Part shown: positions 1-9,420 of the stretch, piece by piece
Layout of the letters: each line of letters begins with the position of its first letter
Numbering within the stretch: position 1 is the first letter of the stretch
Assembly: GCF_003063545.1 (NCBI RefSeq)
Contig: NZ_NESD01000001.1
Span: 620,001-684,000 of the forward strand
Origin: Limnohabitans sp. Jir61
GTDB taxonomy: Bacteria > Pseudomonadota > Gammaproteobacteria > Burkholderiales > Burkholderiaceae_C
Length of the DNA stretch: 64,000 nt
Direction: 5' to 3'
Notes under the pieces: generated by a model
Seen by the model: the letters and a program-made list of their open reading frames with translations, nothing else
What the model was told of the DNA's origin: nothing
The model's database searches: none
Made by a program: the position numbers and the translations under genes

Positions 1-1698
1 GAAGTTCTGAGTACAAAAGACAAGTGGTGCATTTTGGTCAACGTCTGCGATGCGTTGTTATCTGATGGCCATGCTGATGAAGAAGAACTGGCATTGTTTG
101 CTCGCCTGATCACTGCGTTTGGGATCAGTGAACAGACGTTCAAGCCTTATTTAAAGATATTGAACCTTAAGAACGACAAGACTGTCTTGGGACGTTACAC
201 GGGTGTGAAGGAAGAGCGGCAGTCCATGACGCCGCATTTCGCACTTGCTGTCTCGTTGTTATATATGTTGACGGCGGATGGCTCGATTGGCGCGGAAGAG
301 ATTGGTCAGTTAGAAGCAGTAATTGGTGAGTTTGATGGATTGCAAGCAGTCGCTTTGAAATACGTCCGCTCAGTCAAATTGAAACCGTTTTTAAGCGAAG
401 CTGCTGTAGTTCTTAAGCCCGAGCAAAAGATTTACATCCTCACCAATGTGTGTGATTCGATGATGGCAGATGGATCTGTGGCGCGTCTGGAAGACAAGGT
501 TTTTGTCTCCATGCTCAATGGATTCGGCATCACTGAAAAATCTTTTGCAATTTATCAAAAGGTCATAGAGACAAAAAATTTCAAGCCGTTTGACTGCACG
601 TTTAAAAATCGCAGTATGCAGACATTGGGTATCGGTGGAGCCAATGGTGATGGGCCAACCGTACAAAATGAACAAGCAGGTGCCAACGGCCAAAAAATCG
701 CTTCAGATGGCTTAGGTGATGCAGCCAATCAAGGCGTCTGGGACGCTTCTAATGAAGAGCTAGTGATGTCTAGCTTCATCAGCAAAACAATGCAAGAGAA
801 CATCCAAAGCGTAAAGGATGATTTCGGTTCTCAAGACAACGTTGTGCAAATCGGACGCAATGCAACGGATGAGCTCAATCTTCAGAAAATTGATGCCGAC
901 GGCGGTGAAAAAAATAGGCAAAAACTTGGCGATGATGTGGGTCCTGATAACCGACAAAAGCTAGATGATCAGTCAGATCTAAAAAATAGACAGAAATTAT
1001 CGCAAGAGGCGGAGGGCTTAAATCGTCAACAGCTCTTGGATGAGCAGATTGCTGCAAATCACCAGACCATAGACTTGAATGCTTCAGTTGTGAATCGTGC
1101 GGTTATTCCACCTGAGGTGCGCATGCAAAATATCGAAGAGGTCGTTCAGGAAGTCACGGAACGACTAGATTCTTTTGAGCAAAAAAATTACAGTTTTTTA
1201 CAGATCGGCCGTGTCGAACGTTACGACGATTCATTTGCGTTGATCGACGAAAGTGATTCAGGGCTTAATCGTCAATTGATAAATGAGTCCTACTCGCGGA
1301 TGGGGATTGGGGCATTCTTTGCAAAAGCTGCTTCAACAACTCAGGCTGTGGATGCCACATTGGGATCCAATCAGTTGATCCACATGACGTCACATCAGCA
1401 GGTGCATGCTGATGGCGCATTGATGTCGCATCTAAAGAATTCTGAGATGGGTGCTAAGTCCAATCGACAGAAAGTTAGAAGTTCAGCATGGCCGCAACAG
1501 GCTTTAGGTTCTGCGCGACTTAAAAAGCTGAACTTTGTTCACTTGTTTGCAGCTTTTGCACTTTTGACATTTGCTGCGCCAATTAGCACTAAACCAGTTT
1601 TAAGTCGTGCTGCAATTGGTCATTTAGTGGTGATTTATTCGGAGGTGGCCGCGCAACAAGCCCTGGTAGATCGAGCTCTGACGCCCAGCGATCGATAA
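1..1698 (+). CDS. TerB-like protein with 12-residue N-x-Q repeats (5' end outside window)
   Basis: The reading frame is open from the first base, so the start lies upstream. The N-terminal third holds two stretches of the TerB-like helical type, with the acidic patterns LLSDGHADEEE and MMADGSVARLED and a third similar stretch between them. A low-complexity part follows in which N-x-Q-x-hydrophobic units recur every 12 residues, exactly 36 nt apart at 877, 913, 949, 985, 1021, 1057, 1093 and 1129; NIQSV at 799 and further NRQ units at 1267 and 1462 are looser. A hydrophobic segment near nt 1530-1590 could be one membrane helix. Codons are visibly AT-richer than in neighbouring tsaD. TerB domains occur in tellurite-resistance and membrane-linked stress proteins; nothing here proves such a role. 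Function unknown. Confidence 0.75.
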   Translation, partial: EVLSTKDKWCILVNVCDALLSDGHADEEELALFARLITAFGISEQTFKPYLKILNLKNDKTVLGRYTGVKEERQSMTPHFALAVSLLYMLTADGSIGAEEIGQLEAVIGEFDGLQAVALKYVRSVKLKPFLSEAAVVLKPEQKIYILTNVCDSMMADGSVARLEDKVFVSMLNGFGITEKSFAIYQKVIETKNFKPFDCTFKNRSMQTLGIGGANGDGPTVQNEQAGANGQKIASDGLGDAANQGVWDASNEELVMSSFISKTMQENIQSVKDDFGSQDNVVQIGRNATDELNLQKIDADGGEKNRQKLGDDVGPDNRQKLDDQSDLKNRQKLSQEAEGLNRQQLLDEQIAANHQTIDLNASVVNRAVIPPEVRMQNIEEVVQEVTERLDSFEQKNYSFLQIGRVERYDDSFALIDESDSGLNRQLINESYSRMGIGAFFAKAASTTQAVDATLGSNQLIHMTSHQQVHADGALMSHLKNSEMGAKSNRQKVRSSAWPQQALGSARLKKLNFVHLFAAFALLTFAAPISTKPVLSRAAIGHLVVIYSEVAAQQALVDRALTPSDR

Positions 1699-1755
1699 TC
1701 AATCCTGTCGACGTTGCTAAGCGTGGCATGCTCATGCGCATAAACTTGGCCGCTT

Positions 1756-2796
1756 ATGTTGATCCTCGGTATTGAATCTTCCTGTGACGAAACGGGTGTG
1801 GCACTGGTCCGCTCAGACGGCCATGCCTTACCCACGTTGTTGTCGCACGCGCTTTACAGTCAAGTGGCCATGCACGTGGCCTATGGTGGCGTCGTGCCCG
1901 AGTTGGCGAGTCGCGACCACATTCGACGCGTCATTCCGCTGGCGCGAGATGTAATGGCCGAGGCCAAACAAGCTTTGCAAGATGTCGACGTAGTGGCCTA
2001 TACCCGTGGCCCCGGTCTGGCTGGCGCTTTGCTGGTGGGAGCGGGCGTGGCCTGCGCCTTGGGCGCTGCGCTGAACAAGCCCGTGCTGGGGGTGCACCAC
2101 CTAGAAGGTCATTTACTGTCGCCTTTTTTGAGCGAAGACCCACCCGAGTTTCCGTTTGTGGCTTTGCTGGTCTCTGGCGGCCACACCCAGCTCATGCGTG
2201 TCGATGGGGTGGGGCGCTACGAGTTGTTGGGCGAAACGATTGATGACGCTGCAGGTGAAGCGTTTGACAAATCGGCCAAGCTCATGGGCTTGGGCTACCC
2301 CGGTGGCCCTGCACTCTCCAAGCTGGCCGAGCAGGGCGACCCAGCCGCGTTCAAGTTGCCGCGCCCCTTGCTGCACAGCGGTAATTTAGATTTTTCGTTT
2401 GCAGGACTCAAAACCGCGGTGATGACCCAAGCCAAAAAGCTGGGTGATGAGTTTGAAGCTCGAAAGGCCGACTTGGCGGCGTCTACCGAGGCTGCCATCG
2501 TCGAGGTACTGCTGAAGAAGTCGCTCACAGCGCTGCGTGAGACCGGCTTGAAAAGGCTGGTGGTAGCGGGTGGTGTAGGCGCCAACCGGCATTTGCGTGA
2601 ACAGCTCAATGCGGCTTGCAAGCGCCAAGGCGTGCGGGTGCATTACCCCGAGCTTCACTTGTGCACTGACAACGGAGCCATGATTGCCATGGCAGCTGCC
2701 ATGCGACTGCAAAGCGGCGAGGGCGGAATGGCCCAAGCCCAGCCGCGCTACAGCTTTGACGTCAAACCCCGCTGGCCGCTGGTCGAATTGGTCTGA
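1756..2796 (+). CDS. tsaD: tRNA N6-threonylcarbamoyladenosine synthase subunit TsaD
   Basis: TsaD (Kae1/Qri7/YgjD family) transfers the threonylcarbamoyl group to A37 of ANN-decoding tRNAs, working in the cytoplasm with TsaB and TsaE. The 346-residue product has the usual length. It opens with the ASKHA-type [10 protein letters not shown] (residues 5-14), carries the metal-binding HHLEGH (114-119), a SGGHT phosphate loop, and a C-terminal [10 protein letters not shown] that completes the metal site. The ATG at 1756 immediately precedes the conserved LILGIESS start. The partner gene tsaE lies at 30049-30510 in this window. The gene stands alone between the TerB-like gene and rpsO. Confidence 0.97.
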   Translation: MLILGIESSCDETGVALVRSDGHALPTLLSHALYSQVAMHVAYGGVVPELASRDHIRRVIPLARDVMAEAKQALQDVDVVAYTRGPGLAGALLVGAGVACALGAALNKPVLGVHHLEGHLLSPFLSEDPPEFPFVALLVSGGHTQLMRVDGVGRYELLGETIDDAAGEAFDKSAKLMGLGYPGGPALSKLAEQGDPAAFKLPRPLLHSGNLDFSFAGLKTAVMTQAKKLGDEFEARKADLAASTEAAIVEVLLKKSLTALRETGLKRLVVAGGVGANRHLREQLNAACKRQGVRVHYPELHLCTDNGAMIAMAAAMRLQSGEGGMAQAQPRYSFDVKPRWPLVELV

Positions 2797-2830
2797 TTTA
2801 GGCCCTTCGCCGCAAGGCGGCTACGCCTGC

Positions 2831-2863
2831 TATACTCTGCGGGCTTTACCTTTTGGGGTAAGC
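2831..2863 (+). promoter_or_regulatory. Probable rpsO promoter -10 and leader hairpin
   Basis: TATACT at 2831-2836 is a good -10 element; no convincing -35 is seen. The following leader can fold as a 7-bp stem with one bulged T (2843-2850 with 2857-2863). S15 represses its own translation through leader structures in several bacteria, so this stem may be part of such a control. That link is inference. Confidence 0.4.
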
Positions 2864-2922
2864 AAAGCACGTTGCACCAAATTCCACGGTGTAACGCAAG
2901 TCAAATATTTAAGGAAAAAACC

Positions 2923-3186
2923 ATGTTGACAGCAACAAAAGCCGTCGTCGTCAAAGACAACGCACGCTCAGCCGGCGATACAGGCAGTCCCGAAGTCCAA
3001 GTGGCTTTGTTGACCGCTCGTATCAATGAACTCACACCTCACTTCAAACAACACGCCAAAGACCACCACGGTCGTCGCGGTTTGTTGCGCATGGTGAGCC
3101 GTCGTCGCAAATTGCTCGACTACCTCAAGTCGAAAGACTTTGACCGTTACGCTGCTCTGATCGCCAAACTTGGCCTGCGCAAGTAA
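2923..3186 (+). CDS. rpsO: 30S ribosomal protein S15
   Basis: S15 is a primary 16S rRNA-binding protein of the small subunit platform. The 87-residue product is normal for the family and shows the typical [14 protein letters not shown] opening, the conserved [21 protein letters not shown] core and a basic C-terminus. The ATG at 2923 follows a purine-rich Shine-Dalgarno (AAGGAAAAAA). An upstream in-frame start would add 17 residues absent from the family. The order rpsO-pnp is conserved across Proteobacteria. A strong terminator follows immediately. Confidence 0.97.
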   Translation: MLTATKAVVVKDNARSAGDTGSPEVQVALLTARINELTPHFKQHAKDHHGRRGLLRMVSRRRKLLDYLKSKDFDRYAALIAKLGLRK

Positions 3187-3205
3187 TCGTTAAAGTTCTA
3201 ACGAC

Positions 3206-3245
3206 AAACGCCTGAGTTTTCAAAAAGCTCAGGCGTTTTGCACTT
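3206..3245 (+). terminator. Rho-independent terminator after rpsO
   Basis: An 11-bp perfect stem (3206-3216 with 3228-3238, arm AAACGCCTGAG) with a short loop is followed by a broken T run. It separates rpsO from pnp, or serves as a processing site if transcripts read through as in enterobacteria. Confidence 0.85.
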
Positions 3246-3300
3246 TTAAACACGCTTTTTCACCCACGGCAAGACAACAAGGCGCAGATTCGACAGCTGT

Positions 3301-3336
3301 GTCATTCCAAAAAAGCCCCAACTTTTCTGGAATGGC
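3301..3336 (+). promoter_or_regulatory. Long hairpin in the pnp leader
   Basis: The arms 3303-3315 and 3322-3334 pair over 13 positions with one A/C mismatch around the loop CCCCAA, and pairing continues outward by a few bases. It lies 48 nt before the pnp start and has no T run, so it is not a terminator. In E. coli the pnp leader stem-loop is cut by RNase III and mediates PNPase autoregulation; the position here is equivalent. Confidence 0.5.
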
Positions 3337-3381
3337 ATCGTGTGCTGCACCGGTTGATTGCTAATTTCACAAGGAAATCAC

Positions 3382-5514
3382 ATGTCCATTTTCAATAAAG
3401 TTACCAAGACATTCCAATGGGGCCAACACACGGTCACCATGGAAACCGGCGAAGTTGCTCGCCAAGCTGGCGGCGCTGTGCTCGTCAACATGGACGACAC
3501 AGTTGTGTTGGCCACAGTTGTGGGCTCGAAGATCGCCAAAGCTGGCCAAGACTTCTTCCCCTTGACTGTTGATTACATCGAGAAAACATACGCTGCAGGC
3601 AAGATCCCTGGCAGCTTCTTCAAGCGCGAAGCCAAGCCTAGCGAACACGAGACATTGACCAGCCGTCTGATCGACCGCCCCATCCGTCCTTTGTTCCCAG
3701 AAGGTTTCTACAACGACGTGCACGTGGTGATTCACACCGTGTCATTGAACCCAGAAGTTGATGCTGACATCGCTGCTTTGATCGCTGTGTCTGCTGCTTT
3801 GAGCATCTCTGGCATCCCTTTCAACGGCCCCATCGGTGCCGCGCGCGTGGGTTACATCAACGGCGAATACGTCTTGAACCCAGGCCAAACACAACGCAAA
3901 GACAGCCAGATGGACCTCGTGGTCGCTGGTACAGAGGCCGCTGTGTTGATGGTGGAATCTGAAGCTCAACAGCTGTCAGAAGAAATCATGTTGGGTGCTG
4001 TGGTGTTCGGCCACGAGCAAGGCAACATCGCGATCAACGCCATCCACGAATTGGTGCGCGACGCTGGCAAACCAGCATGGGACTGGGCTGCTCCTGCCAA
4101 GGACGAGCCACTGATTGCCAAGGTTCAAGTACACGCCGAAGAAAAACTGCGCGCTGCCTACCAAATCCGCAACAAGCAATCACGCACTTTGGCTTGCCGT
4201 CAAGCCTACGCTGCTGTGATGGAATCCCTCAAGGCTGACGGCGTTGAGTTTGATTCGGTCAAAGTCGAAAACATGTTGTTCGACATCGAAGCCCACATCG
4301 TTCGCAGCCAAATCTTGGCAGGCGAGCCACGTATCGACGGCCGCGACACACGCACTGTGCGCCCCATCGAAATCCGTAACAGCGTGTTGCCACGCACCCA
4401 CGGTTCAGCCTTGTTCACACGCGGCGAAACTCAAGCTTTGGTGGTCACCACTTTGGGTACCGAGCGCGACGCACAACGCATCGACGCTTTGGCCGGTGAG
4501 TACGAAGACCGTTTCATGATGCACTACAACATGCCTCCCTTTGCCACTGGCGAAGTGGGCCGCATGGGCTCTACAAAGCGCCGCGAAATCGGCCACGGCC
4601 GTTTAGCCAAGCGTGCTTTGGTGGCGGTGTTGCCAACCAAAGAAGAGTTCCCGTACACCATGCGCGTGGTGTCTGAAATCACAGAATCCAACGGTTCTTC
4701 ATCAATGGCTTCGGTCTGCGGTGGCTGCTTGTCCATGATGGACGCAGGCGTGCCCATGAAAGCACACGTGGCCGGTATCGCCATGGGCTTGATCAAAGAC
4801 GGCAACCGTTTTGCTGTGTTGACCGATATCTTGGGTGACGAAGATCACTTGGGCGATATGGACTTCAAAGTGGCCGGTACCACCAACGGTATTACTGCTT
4901 TGCAAATGGACATCAAGATTCAAGGTATCACCAAAGAAATCATGCAAGTGGCATTGGCTCAAGCCAAAGAAGCTCGCATGCACATCTTGGACAAGATGCA
5001 AGCAGCCATGGGCGAAGCCAAGACCGAAGTGTCTGACTTCGCACCTAAGTTGTTCACCATGAAGATCAACCCAGAGAAGATCCGTGACGTGATCGGTAAA
5101 GGCGGCGCCACCATCCGTGCGTTGACCGAAGAAACCGGCACGCAAATCAACATCGAAGAAGACGGCACCATCACCATCGCTGCCACAGACGGCGCGAAAG
5201 CTGAAGAAGCCAAGCGTCGCATCGAAGAGATCACAGCTGAAGTCGAAATCGGCAAGGTCTACGAAGGCCCCATCACCAAGTTGTTGGACTTCGGCGCTTT
5301 GGTTAACTTGTTGCCAGGCAAAGACGGTTTGTTGCACATCAGCCAGATCGCGCACGAGCGCGTCGAGAAGGTCACTGACTACCTCAGCGAAGGTCAAATC
5401 GTGCGCGTCAAAGTGCTCGAGACTGACGAAAAAGGTCGCGTGAAGTTGTCGATGAAGGCTTTGATCGAGCGCCCTCAAACTGACCACGCACACGACGCAG
5501 CACCTCACGCCTAA
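3382..5514 (+). CDS. pnp: Polyribonucleotide nucleotidyltransferase (PNPase)
   Basis: PNPase degrades RNA 3'-5' by phosphorolysis, as a trimer in the degradosome, and can add tails in reverse. The 710-residue product has the full architecture: two RNase PH domains joined by the helical linker, then a KH domain with GKGG near residue 572 and an S1 domain from about residue 623. The second RNase PH domain carries the catalytic acidic motif [16 protein letters not shown] near residue 485. The ATG at 3382 follows AAGGAAA; an upstream start at 3358 would add eight unconserved residues. Transcription comes from rpsO readthrough or its own leader. Confidence 0.97.
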   Translation: MSIFNKVTKTFQWGQHTVTMETGEVARQAGGAVLVNMDDTVVLATVVGSKIAKAGQDFFPLTVDYIEKTYAAGKIPGSFFKREAKPSEHETLTSRLIDRPIRPLFPEGFYNDVHVVIHTVSLNPEVDADIAALIAVSAALSISGIPFNGPIGAARVGYINGEYVLNPGQTQRKDSQMDLVVAGTEAAVLMVESEAQQLSEEIMLGAVVFGHEQGNIAINAIHELVRDAGKPAWDWAAPAKDEPLIAKVQVHAEEKLRAAYQIRNKQSRTLACRQAYAAVMESLKADGVEFDSVKVENMLFDIEAHIVRSQILAGEPRIDGRDTRTVRPIEIRNSVLPRTHGSALFTRGETQALVVTTLGTERDAQRIDALAGEYEDRFMMHYNMPPFATGEVGRMGSTKRREIGHGRLAKRALVAVLPTKEEFPYTMRVVSEITESNGSSSMASVCGGCLSMMDAGVPMKAHVAGIAMGLIKDGNRFAVLTDILGDEDHLGDMDFKVAGTTNGITALQMDIKIQGITKEIMQVALAQAKEARMHILDKMQAAMGEAKTEVSDFAPKLFTMKINPEKIRDVIGKGGATIRALTEETGTQINIEEDGTITIAATDGAKAEEAKRRIEEITAEVEIGKVYEGPITKLLDFGALVNLLPGKDGLLHISQIAHERVEKVTDYLSEGQIVRVKVLETDEKGRVKLSMKALIERPQTDHAHDAAPHA

Positions 5515-5539
5515 TTGGGTTTGAGAGGCGGTTGCGCAC

Positions 5540-6544
5540 ATGATGCACATCGTTGAAATCACCACGTACGGCACCCCTGAGGTGCTGCGCGTTGGCCAGC
5601 GGCCTGTGCCGCAGGCAGGAGAGGGTGAGTTGCTGATTCGCGTCAGCGCCAGTGGCGTCAATCGCCCTGACGTGTTGCAGCGAATGGGCAATTACCCCGT
5701 GCCTGCTGGTGCGTCAGACGTGCCGGGCCTTGAGGTGGCAGGTGTCATCGAATCAGGCGATGCCGCAGCTTTGGCTGCTGCCGGTCTGAAAGTGGGTGAC
5801 CGTGTGTGTGCCTTGGTGGCCGGTGGTGGCTATGCGCAGTATTGCGTGGCGCCCGTGGTTCAGTGTTTGCCAGTGCCCGCAGGGTTGAGTGATGTCGAGG
5901 CAGCGTCGTTGCCTGAGACATCCTTTACCGTGTGGAGCAATGTGTTTGACCGTGCGCAATTGCAAACGGGCGAGACATTGCTGGTGCAAGGCGGCTCTAG
6001 CGGCATTGGTGTGACGGCGATCCAAATGGCCAAGGCCATGGGCGCGACCGTCATCGTGACTGCGGGTAGCGACGACAAATGTGCAGCTTGTTTGGCGCTG
6101 GGCGCAGACCATGCGATCAACTACAAAACCCACGACTTTGCGGCCGAGGCCATGCGCCTGACCAACGGCAAAGGCGTAGATGTGGTGCTCGATATGGTCG
6201 CTGGCGACTATGTGGCGCGTGAGGTGGATTGCTTGGCAGAAGATGGCCGTTTGGTCATCATTGCTTTGCAAGGTGGCACCAAAGCCGACTTTGATGCGGG
6301 CAAAGTGCTGCGTCGTCGTTTGCACATCACGGGCTCGACATTGCGTCCGCGGCCCGTGGCATTCAAAGCGGCGATTGCGCGCAACTTGCGTGAGCGCGTT
6401 TGGCCATTGATTGAGTCTGGGCTTATCAAGCCTGTGATTCACGCCACGTTTGATGCGGCTTCAGCGGATGGTGCAGCGAATGCGCACCGTCTGATGGAGT
6501 CCAATCAGCACATTGGCAAGATTGTTTTGACTTGGAGTAAGTGA
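5540..6544 (+). CDS. NAD(P)H quinone oxidoreductase, PIG3/zeta-crystallin type
   Basis: A 334-residue medium-chain dehydrogenase/reductase without the zinc ligands of alcohol dehydrogenases. The N-terminal GroES-like fold contains [19 protein letters not shown], typical of the PIG3 quinone oxidoreductase branch. The Rossmann domain carries [21 protein letters not shown]. It should reduce quinones or enones with NADPH in the cytoplasm; the substrate cannot be read from sequence. Two adjacent ATGs (5540, 5543) are possible starts. Its TGA overlaps the tpiA ATG by one base, so the two genes are translationally coupled. Confidence 0.88.
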   Translation: MMHIVEITTYGTPEVLRVGQRPVPQAGEGELLIRVSASGVNRPDVLQRMGNYPVPAGASDVPGLEVAGVIESGDAAALAAAGLKVGDRVCALVAGGGYAQYCVAPVVQCLPVPAGLSDVEAASLPETSFTVWSNVFDRAQLQTGETLLVQGGSSGIGVTAIQMAKAMGATVIVTAGSDDKCAACLALGADHAINYKTHDFAAEAMRLTNGKGVDVVLDMVAGDYVAREVDCLAEDGRLVIIALQGGTKADFDAGKVLRRRLHITGSTLRPRPVAFKAAIARNLRERVWPLIESGLIKPVIHATFDAASADGAANAHRLMESNQHIGKIVLTWSK

Positions 6545-7302
6545 TGAAGCAAAAACTTATTGCAGGCAATTGGAAGATGAATGGCAGCTTGGCTGCCAAC
6601 GAAGCTTTGGTGCACGGTGTGCAGCAGGGCTTGGCGCAAGCCTTGGGTGGCAAACACGCGCAAGTCGCAGTGTGCGTGCCTGCAGCGTATTTGTCGCAAG
6701 TTCACCAGCTGGTCAAAGGCTCTGGCATAGCCTTGGGTTCCCAAGATGTGTCGGCACACGAGCAGGGCGCATACACGGGTGAGGTTTCTGCAGCGATGTT
6801 GAAAGACTTTGCTGTGCGTTACGCCATCGTGGGCCATTCAGAGCGTCGCCAATACCACGGTGAATCCGATGAGCAAGTGGCGCACAAAGCGCAACGCGCT
6901 TTGTCGGCGGGCATCACGCCCATCGTGTGTGTGGGCGAAACTTTGGATGAACGCGAGGCGGGTAAAACCGAAGAGGTGGTCAAGCGACAATTGGCGGCTG
7001 TGATTCACACCAACGGTCATTGCATCAGCGAAATCGTGGTGGCTTACGAGCCAGTCTGGGCGATTGGCACAGGAAAAACTGCCTCGCCAGAGCAAGCGCA
7101 AGCGGTGCATGCCGTGTTGCGCGCGCAGCTCAAGGCGGCGACTGAACATTCGGATCGTGTGCACATCTTGTACGGCGGCAGCATGAACGCGGCGAATGCG
7201 GCTGAATTGCTGGCCCAACCCGACATTGATGGCGGCCTGATCGGTGGCGCAGCCCTCAAAGCGGCAGATTTCTTAACCATCATCGCGGCTGCGGCGCGTT
7301 GA
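6544..7302 (+). CDS. tpiA: Triosephosphate isomerase
   Basis: Interconverts dihydroxyacetone phosphate and glyceraldehyde 3-phosphate in glycolysis and gluconeogenesis. The 252-residue product is of normal length and has all catalytic residues: Lys11 in GNWKMNG, His98 in IVGHSERR and Glu169 in [12 protein letters not shown], plus the phosphate-gripping loop that follows and [10 protein letters not shown] near the C-terminus. The ATG at 6544 overlaps the stop of the preceding gene (TGATG). A GTG three bases earlier is less likely. secG follows 25 bp downstream, as in many Proteobacteria. Confidence 0.97.
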   Translation: MKQKLIAGNWKMNGSLAANEALVHGVQQGLAQALGGKHAQVAVCVPAAYLSQVHQLVKGSGIALGSQDVSAHEQGAYTGEVSAAMLKDFAVRYAIVGHSERRQYHGESDEQVAHKAQRALSAGITPIVCVGETLDEREAGKTEEVVKRQLAAVIHTNGHCISEIVVAYEPVWAIGTGKTASPEQAQAVHAVLRAQLKAATEHSDRVHILYGGSMNAANAAELLAQPDIDGGLIGGAALKAADFLTIIAAAAR

Positions 7303-7327
7303 AAGTAATATTTTTTTCGGAGTTTTT

Positions 7328-7666
7328 ATGAGTTTGATTTTGAATATCGTTCAAGTGGTCCAGTTGTTGTCTGCTTTGGGCATGATTGGTTTGATCTTGG
7401 TGCAGCACGGCAAAGGTGCGGACATGGGCGCGGCTTTCGGCAGCGGTAGCTCTGGCAGCTTGTTTGGTGCCAGTGGCGGCGCGAACTTCTTGTCTCGCAC
7501 CACCGGTGTCTTGGCTGCTGTGTTCTTTGTCTGCACATTGGCCTTGGCTTACTTCGGTAATCTGCGTCCTGTCAGCTCGGGCAGCGTGCTTGAAGGTGCT
7601 GTGGTCGCGCCTGCGCCAGTGGTTGAAGTGCCTGCTTCTGGTGCAGCACAAATTCCTACAAAGTAA
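7328..7666 (+). CDS. secG: Preprotein translocase subunit SecG
   Basis: SecG is the small auxiliary subunit of the SecYEG inner-membrane translocon. The 112-residue product has two hydrophobic segments around the conserved loop GADMGAAFGSGSSGSLFGASG and a variable alanine/valine-rich tail. The start follows CGGAG. The order tpiA-secG-tRNA-Leu-nuoA is a widely conserved proteobacterial arrangement, which supports the call for this short protein. Confidence 0.93.
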   Translation: MSLILNIVQVVQLLSALGMIGLILVQHGKGADMGAAFGSGSSGSLFGASGGANFLSRTTGVLAAVFFVCTLALAYFGNLRPVSSGSVLEGAVVAPAPVVEVPASGAAQIPTK

Positions 7667-7681
7667 TCACAAAACCTTCAC

Positions 7682-7743
7682 GCCTCAGAGCGAACGGGGC
7701 CCTTTTCAGGGTAAACTCTGAGGCTGTTCAGGAAGCGTTATAC
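7682..7743 (+). promoter_or_regulatory. Hairpin after secG and possible tRNA-Leu -10
   Basis: GCCTCAGAG (7682-7690) pairs perfectly with CTCTGAGGC (7716-7724), and an inner CCC/GGG stem is possible. There is no T run, so it may be a Rho-assisted terminator or a processing stem. TTATAC at 7738-7743 is a possible -10 for the tRNA gene; no clear -35 is visible. Confidence 0.35.
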
Positions 7744-7774
7744 CTCTTCGCTTCTGTAGAGCAAACAACCCAAA

Positions 7775-7859
7775 GCCGTCGTGGTGAAATTGGTAGACAC
7801 GCTATCTTGAGGTGGTAGTGGCGAAAGCTGTGCGAGTTCGAGTCTCGCCGACGGCACCA
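7775..7859 (+). tRNA. tRNA-Leu (anticodon GAG)
   Basis: The acceptor arm GCCGTCG (7775-7781) pairs with CGACGGC (7849-7855), followed by the discriminator A and encoded CCA at 7857-7859. The anticodon stem CTATC/GGTAG encloses the loop TTGAGGT, giving anticodon GAG at 7809-7811, which reads CUC and CUU. The long variable arm identifies a class II (leucine) tRNA, and the T arm GTTCGAGTC is canonical. Confidence 0.97.
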
Positions 7860-7866
7860 TCCAAAA

Positions 7867-7908
7867 AAGTCTGCTGTAACTCTGGTGTCAACCAGTTACG
7901 GCAGACTT
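7867..7908 (+). promoter_or_regulatory. Long stem-loop between tRNA-Leu and nuoA
   Basis: Arms 7867-7886 and 7891-7908 form an 18-bp stem with one T-G wobble and a 2-nt bulge (CT) around loop GTCA. It starts eight bases after the tRNA CCA and ends 40 bp before nuoA. Downstream there is no T run. It may separate the tRNA from the nuo message by processing, or shape the nuoA leader. Function inferred from position only. Confidence 0.5.
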
Positions 7909-7947
7909 CGCAGACTAAAAACCAGATAGTCAGACCGCGAGATTGCG

Positions 7948-8307
7948 ATGAGCTTAGAACAATACCTTCCCGTCCTCTTATTCATCCTTGTGGGCCTTGG
8001 CGTGGGGGTTGCACCTCAAGCGATCGGCTTCTTCTTGGGTCCTCGTCGTCCTGACGAAGCAAAAAACTCCCCATACGAATGCGGTTTTGAAGCGTTTGAA
8101 GACGCGCGCATGAAGTTCGATGTGCGTTACTACTTGATCGCCATTCTCTTCATATTGTTTGATTTGGAAATTGCATTTTTGTTTCCTTGGGCTGTGGCGC
8201 TCAAGGAAATTGGTTTCATTGGCTTCATCGACATGATGATCTTCCTTGCCATCCTCGTTGCAGGCTTTGCCTACATGTGGATCAAGGGTGCCATCGATTG
8301 GGAATAA
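7948..8307 (+). CDS. nuoA: NADH-quinone oxidoreductase subunit A
   Basis: First gene of a complete complex I operon (7948-22365). NuoA is a small membrane-arm subunit near the quinone site. The 119-residue product has three hydrophobic helices and the conserved [32 protein letters not shown] segment, whose cysteine lies in the loop next to the quinone chamber. The start at 7948 has only a weak Shine-Dalgarno. nuoB starts 9 bp after the stop. Confidence 0.96.
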   Translation: MSLEQYLPVLLFILVGLGVGVAPQAIGFFLGPRRPDEAKNSPYECGFEAFEDARMKFDVRYYLIAILFILFDLEIAFLFPWAVALKEIGFIGFIDMMIFLAILVAGFAYMWIKGAIDWE

Positions 8308-8316
8308 GGATCAGCT

Positions 8317-8793
8317 ATGTCACTAGAAGGCGTTTTTAAAGAAGGATTCATCACCACATCGTATGACTCGGTGGTGAATTGGGCCAAAACAGGCTCCTTG
8401 TGGCCGATGACTTTCGGCTTGGCTTGCTGCGCGGTTGAGATGATGCATGCGGGTGCTGCCCGTTATGACATCGACCGTTTTGGCATGTTGTTCCGTCCAA
8501 GCCCACGCCAGTCCGATTTGATGATCGTGGCTGGTACCTTGTGCAACAAGATGGCCCCCGCTTTGCGTAAGGTGTACGACCAAATGTCTGAGCCACGTTG
8601 GGTGTTGTCCATGGGCTCATGCGCCAACGGCGGTGGTTACTACCACTACAGCTACTCAGTGGTGCGCGGTTGTGATCGCGTGGTGCCAGTAGACGTGTAT
8701 GTGCCAGGCTGCCCACCCACGGCTGAGGCTTTGTTGTACGGCATCTTGCAGCTGCAAAGCAAGATTCGCCGCGAAAACACCATTGCTCGCTGA
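8317..8793 (+). CDS. nuoB: NADH-quinone oxidoreductase subunit B
   Basis: NuoB (PSST) carries the terminal [4Fe-4S] cluster N2, which passes electrons to quinone. The 158-residue product shows the tandem cysteines Cys37-Cys38 in [12 protein letters not shown], Cys102 in MGSCANGGG and Cys132 in PGCPPTAE, which together ligate N2. An AAGGA Shine-Dalgarno precedes the ATG. It sits between nuoA and nuoC with short spacers, as expected for one transcript. Confidence 0.97.
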   Translation: MSLEGVFKEGFITTSYDSVVNWAKTGSLWPMTFGLACCAVEMMHAGAARYDIDRFGMLFRPSPRQSDLMIVAGTLCNKMAPALRKVYDQMSEPRWVLSMGSCANGGGYYHYSYSVVRGCDRVVPVDVYVPGCPPTAEALLYGILQLQSKIRRENTIAR

Positions 8794-8806
8794 TTAGGAA
8801 AAACAG

Positions 8807-9418
8807 ATGAGTCATTCCATTCAAACGCTTGAAGCTGCCTTGCACGATGTGCTGGGCGGCAAAGTCAAGCTTCTCGAATCCGCTTTGGGCGAATTGACCT
8901 TGACGGTCTCTGCGGCCGATTACCACGGTGTGTGCCAAACCTTGCGCGACGATTCGCGTTTGGGCTTTGAGCAGTTGATGGACCTGTGTGGTCTTGATTA
9001 CTCCAGCTACAAAGATGGCGCCCATTCCAAATTCACCGATGGCCCGCGCTATGCAGTGGTGAGCCATTTGTTGTCGGTCAGCCATAACTGGCGTCTGCGT
9101 GTGCGCGTGTTTGCTGTGAGCGAAGACGTGCCTGTGGTCGCTTCGGTCAACGATTTGTGGAACTCTGCCAACTGGTTCGAGCGCGAAGCTTTTGACTTGT
9201 TTGGCATCGTGTTCGAAGGTCACCTCGACTTGCGTCGTTTGTTGACCGATTACGGTTTTGTGGGTCACCCCTTCCGTAAAGATTTCCCAACCTCGGGTCA
9301 CGTGGAAATGCGTTACGACGCCGAGCAAAAACGTGTGGTGTACCAACCCGTCACCATCGAGCCGCGCGAAATCACGCCGCGCATCATTCGTGAAGACAAC
9401 TACGGCGGTACGCACTGA
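8807..9418 (+). CDS. nuoC: NADH-quinone oxidoreductase subunit C
   Basis: NuoC is the 30-kDa-type subunit of the hydrophilic connecting module. The 203-residue product is a separate NuoC, not the NuoCD fusion of enterobacteria. It contains the family signature [40 protein letters not shown]. The start ATG at 8807 follows AGGAAAAACAG. nuoD begins two bases after the stop codon. Confidence 0.96.
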   Translation: MSHSIQTLEAALHDVLGGKVKLLESALGELTLTVSAADYHGVCQTLRDDSRLGFEQLMDLCGLDYSSYKDGAHSKFTDGPRYAVVSHLLSVSHNWRLRVRVFAVSEDVPVVASVNDLWNSANWFEREAFDLFGIVFEGHLDLRRLLTDYGFVGHPFRKDFPTSGHVEMRYDAEQKRVVYQPVTIEPREITPRIIREDNYGGTH

Positions 9419-9420
9419 CC

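Noticed and set aside
877..1150. Possible CRISPR or DNA-level tandem repeat at the 36-nt period
   Set aside because: The units are in frame in a coding sequence and differ at DNA level; there are no identical repeats separated by unique spacers.
4702..5691. 329-codon open frame on the minus strand opposite pnp
   Set aside because: It lies wholly antisense to the conserved PNPase frame and runs into the next gene; its product is His/Val/Asp-rich without motifs. Such frames follow from the codon bias of the real gene.
7775..7908. tRNA-Leu 3' end as an attachment site of an integrated element
   Set aside because: No duplicated tRNA end, integrase or foreign genes follow; the downstream genes are the core nuo operon.
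8351..9415. 354-codon minus-strand frame opposite nuoB and nuoC
   Set aside because: It spans two real genes with canonical cluster motifs on the other strand and has no domain or ribosome site of its own.
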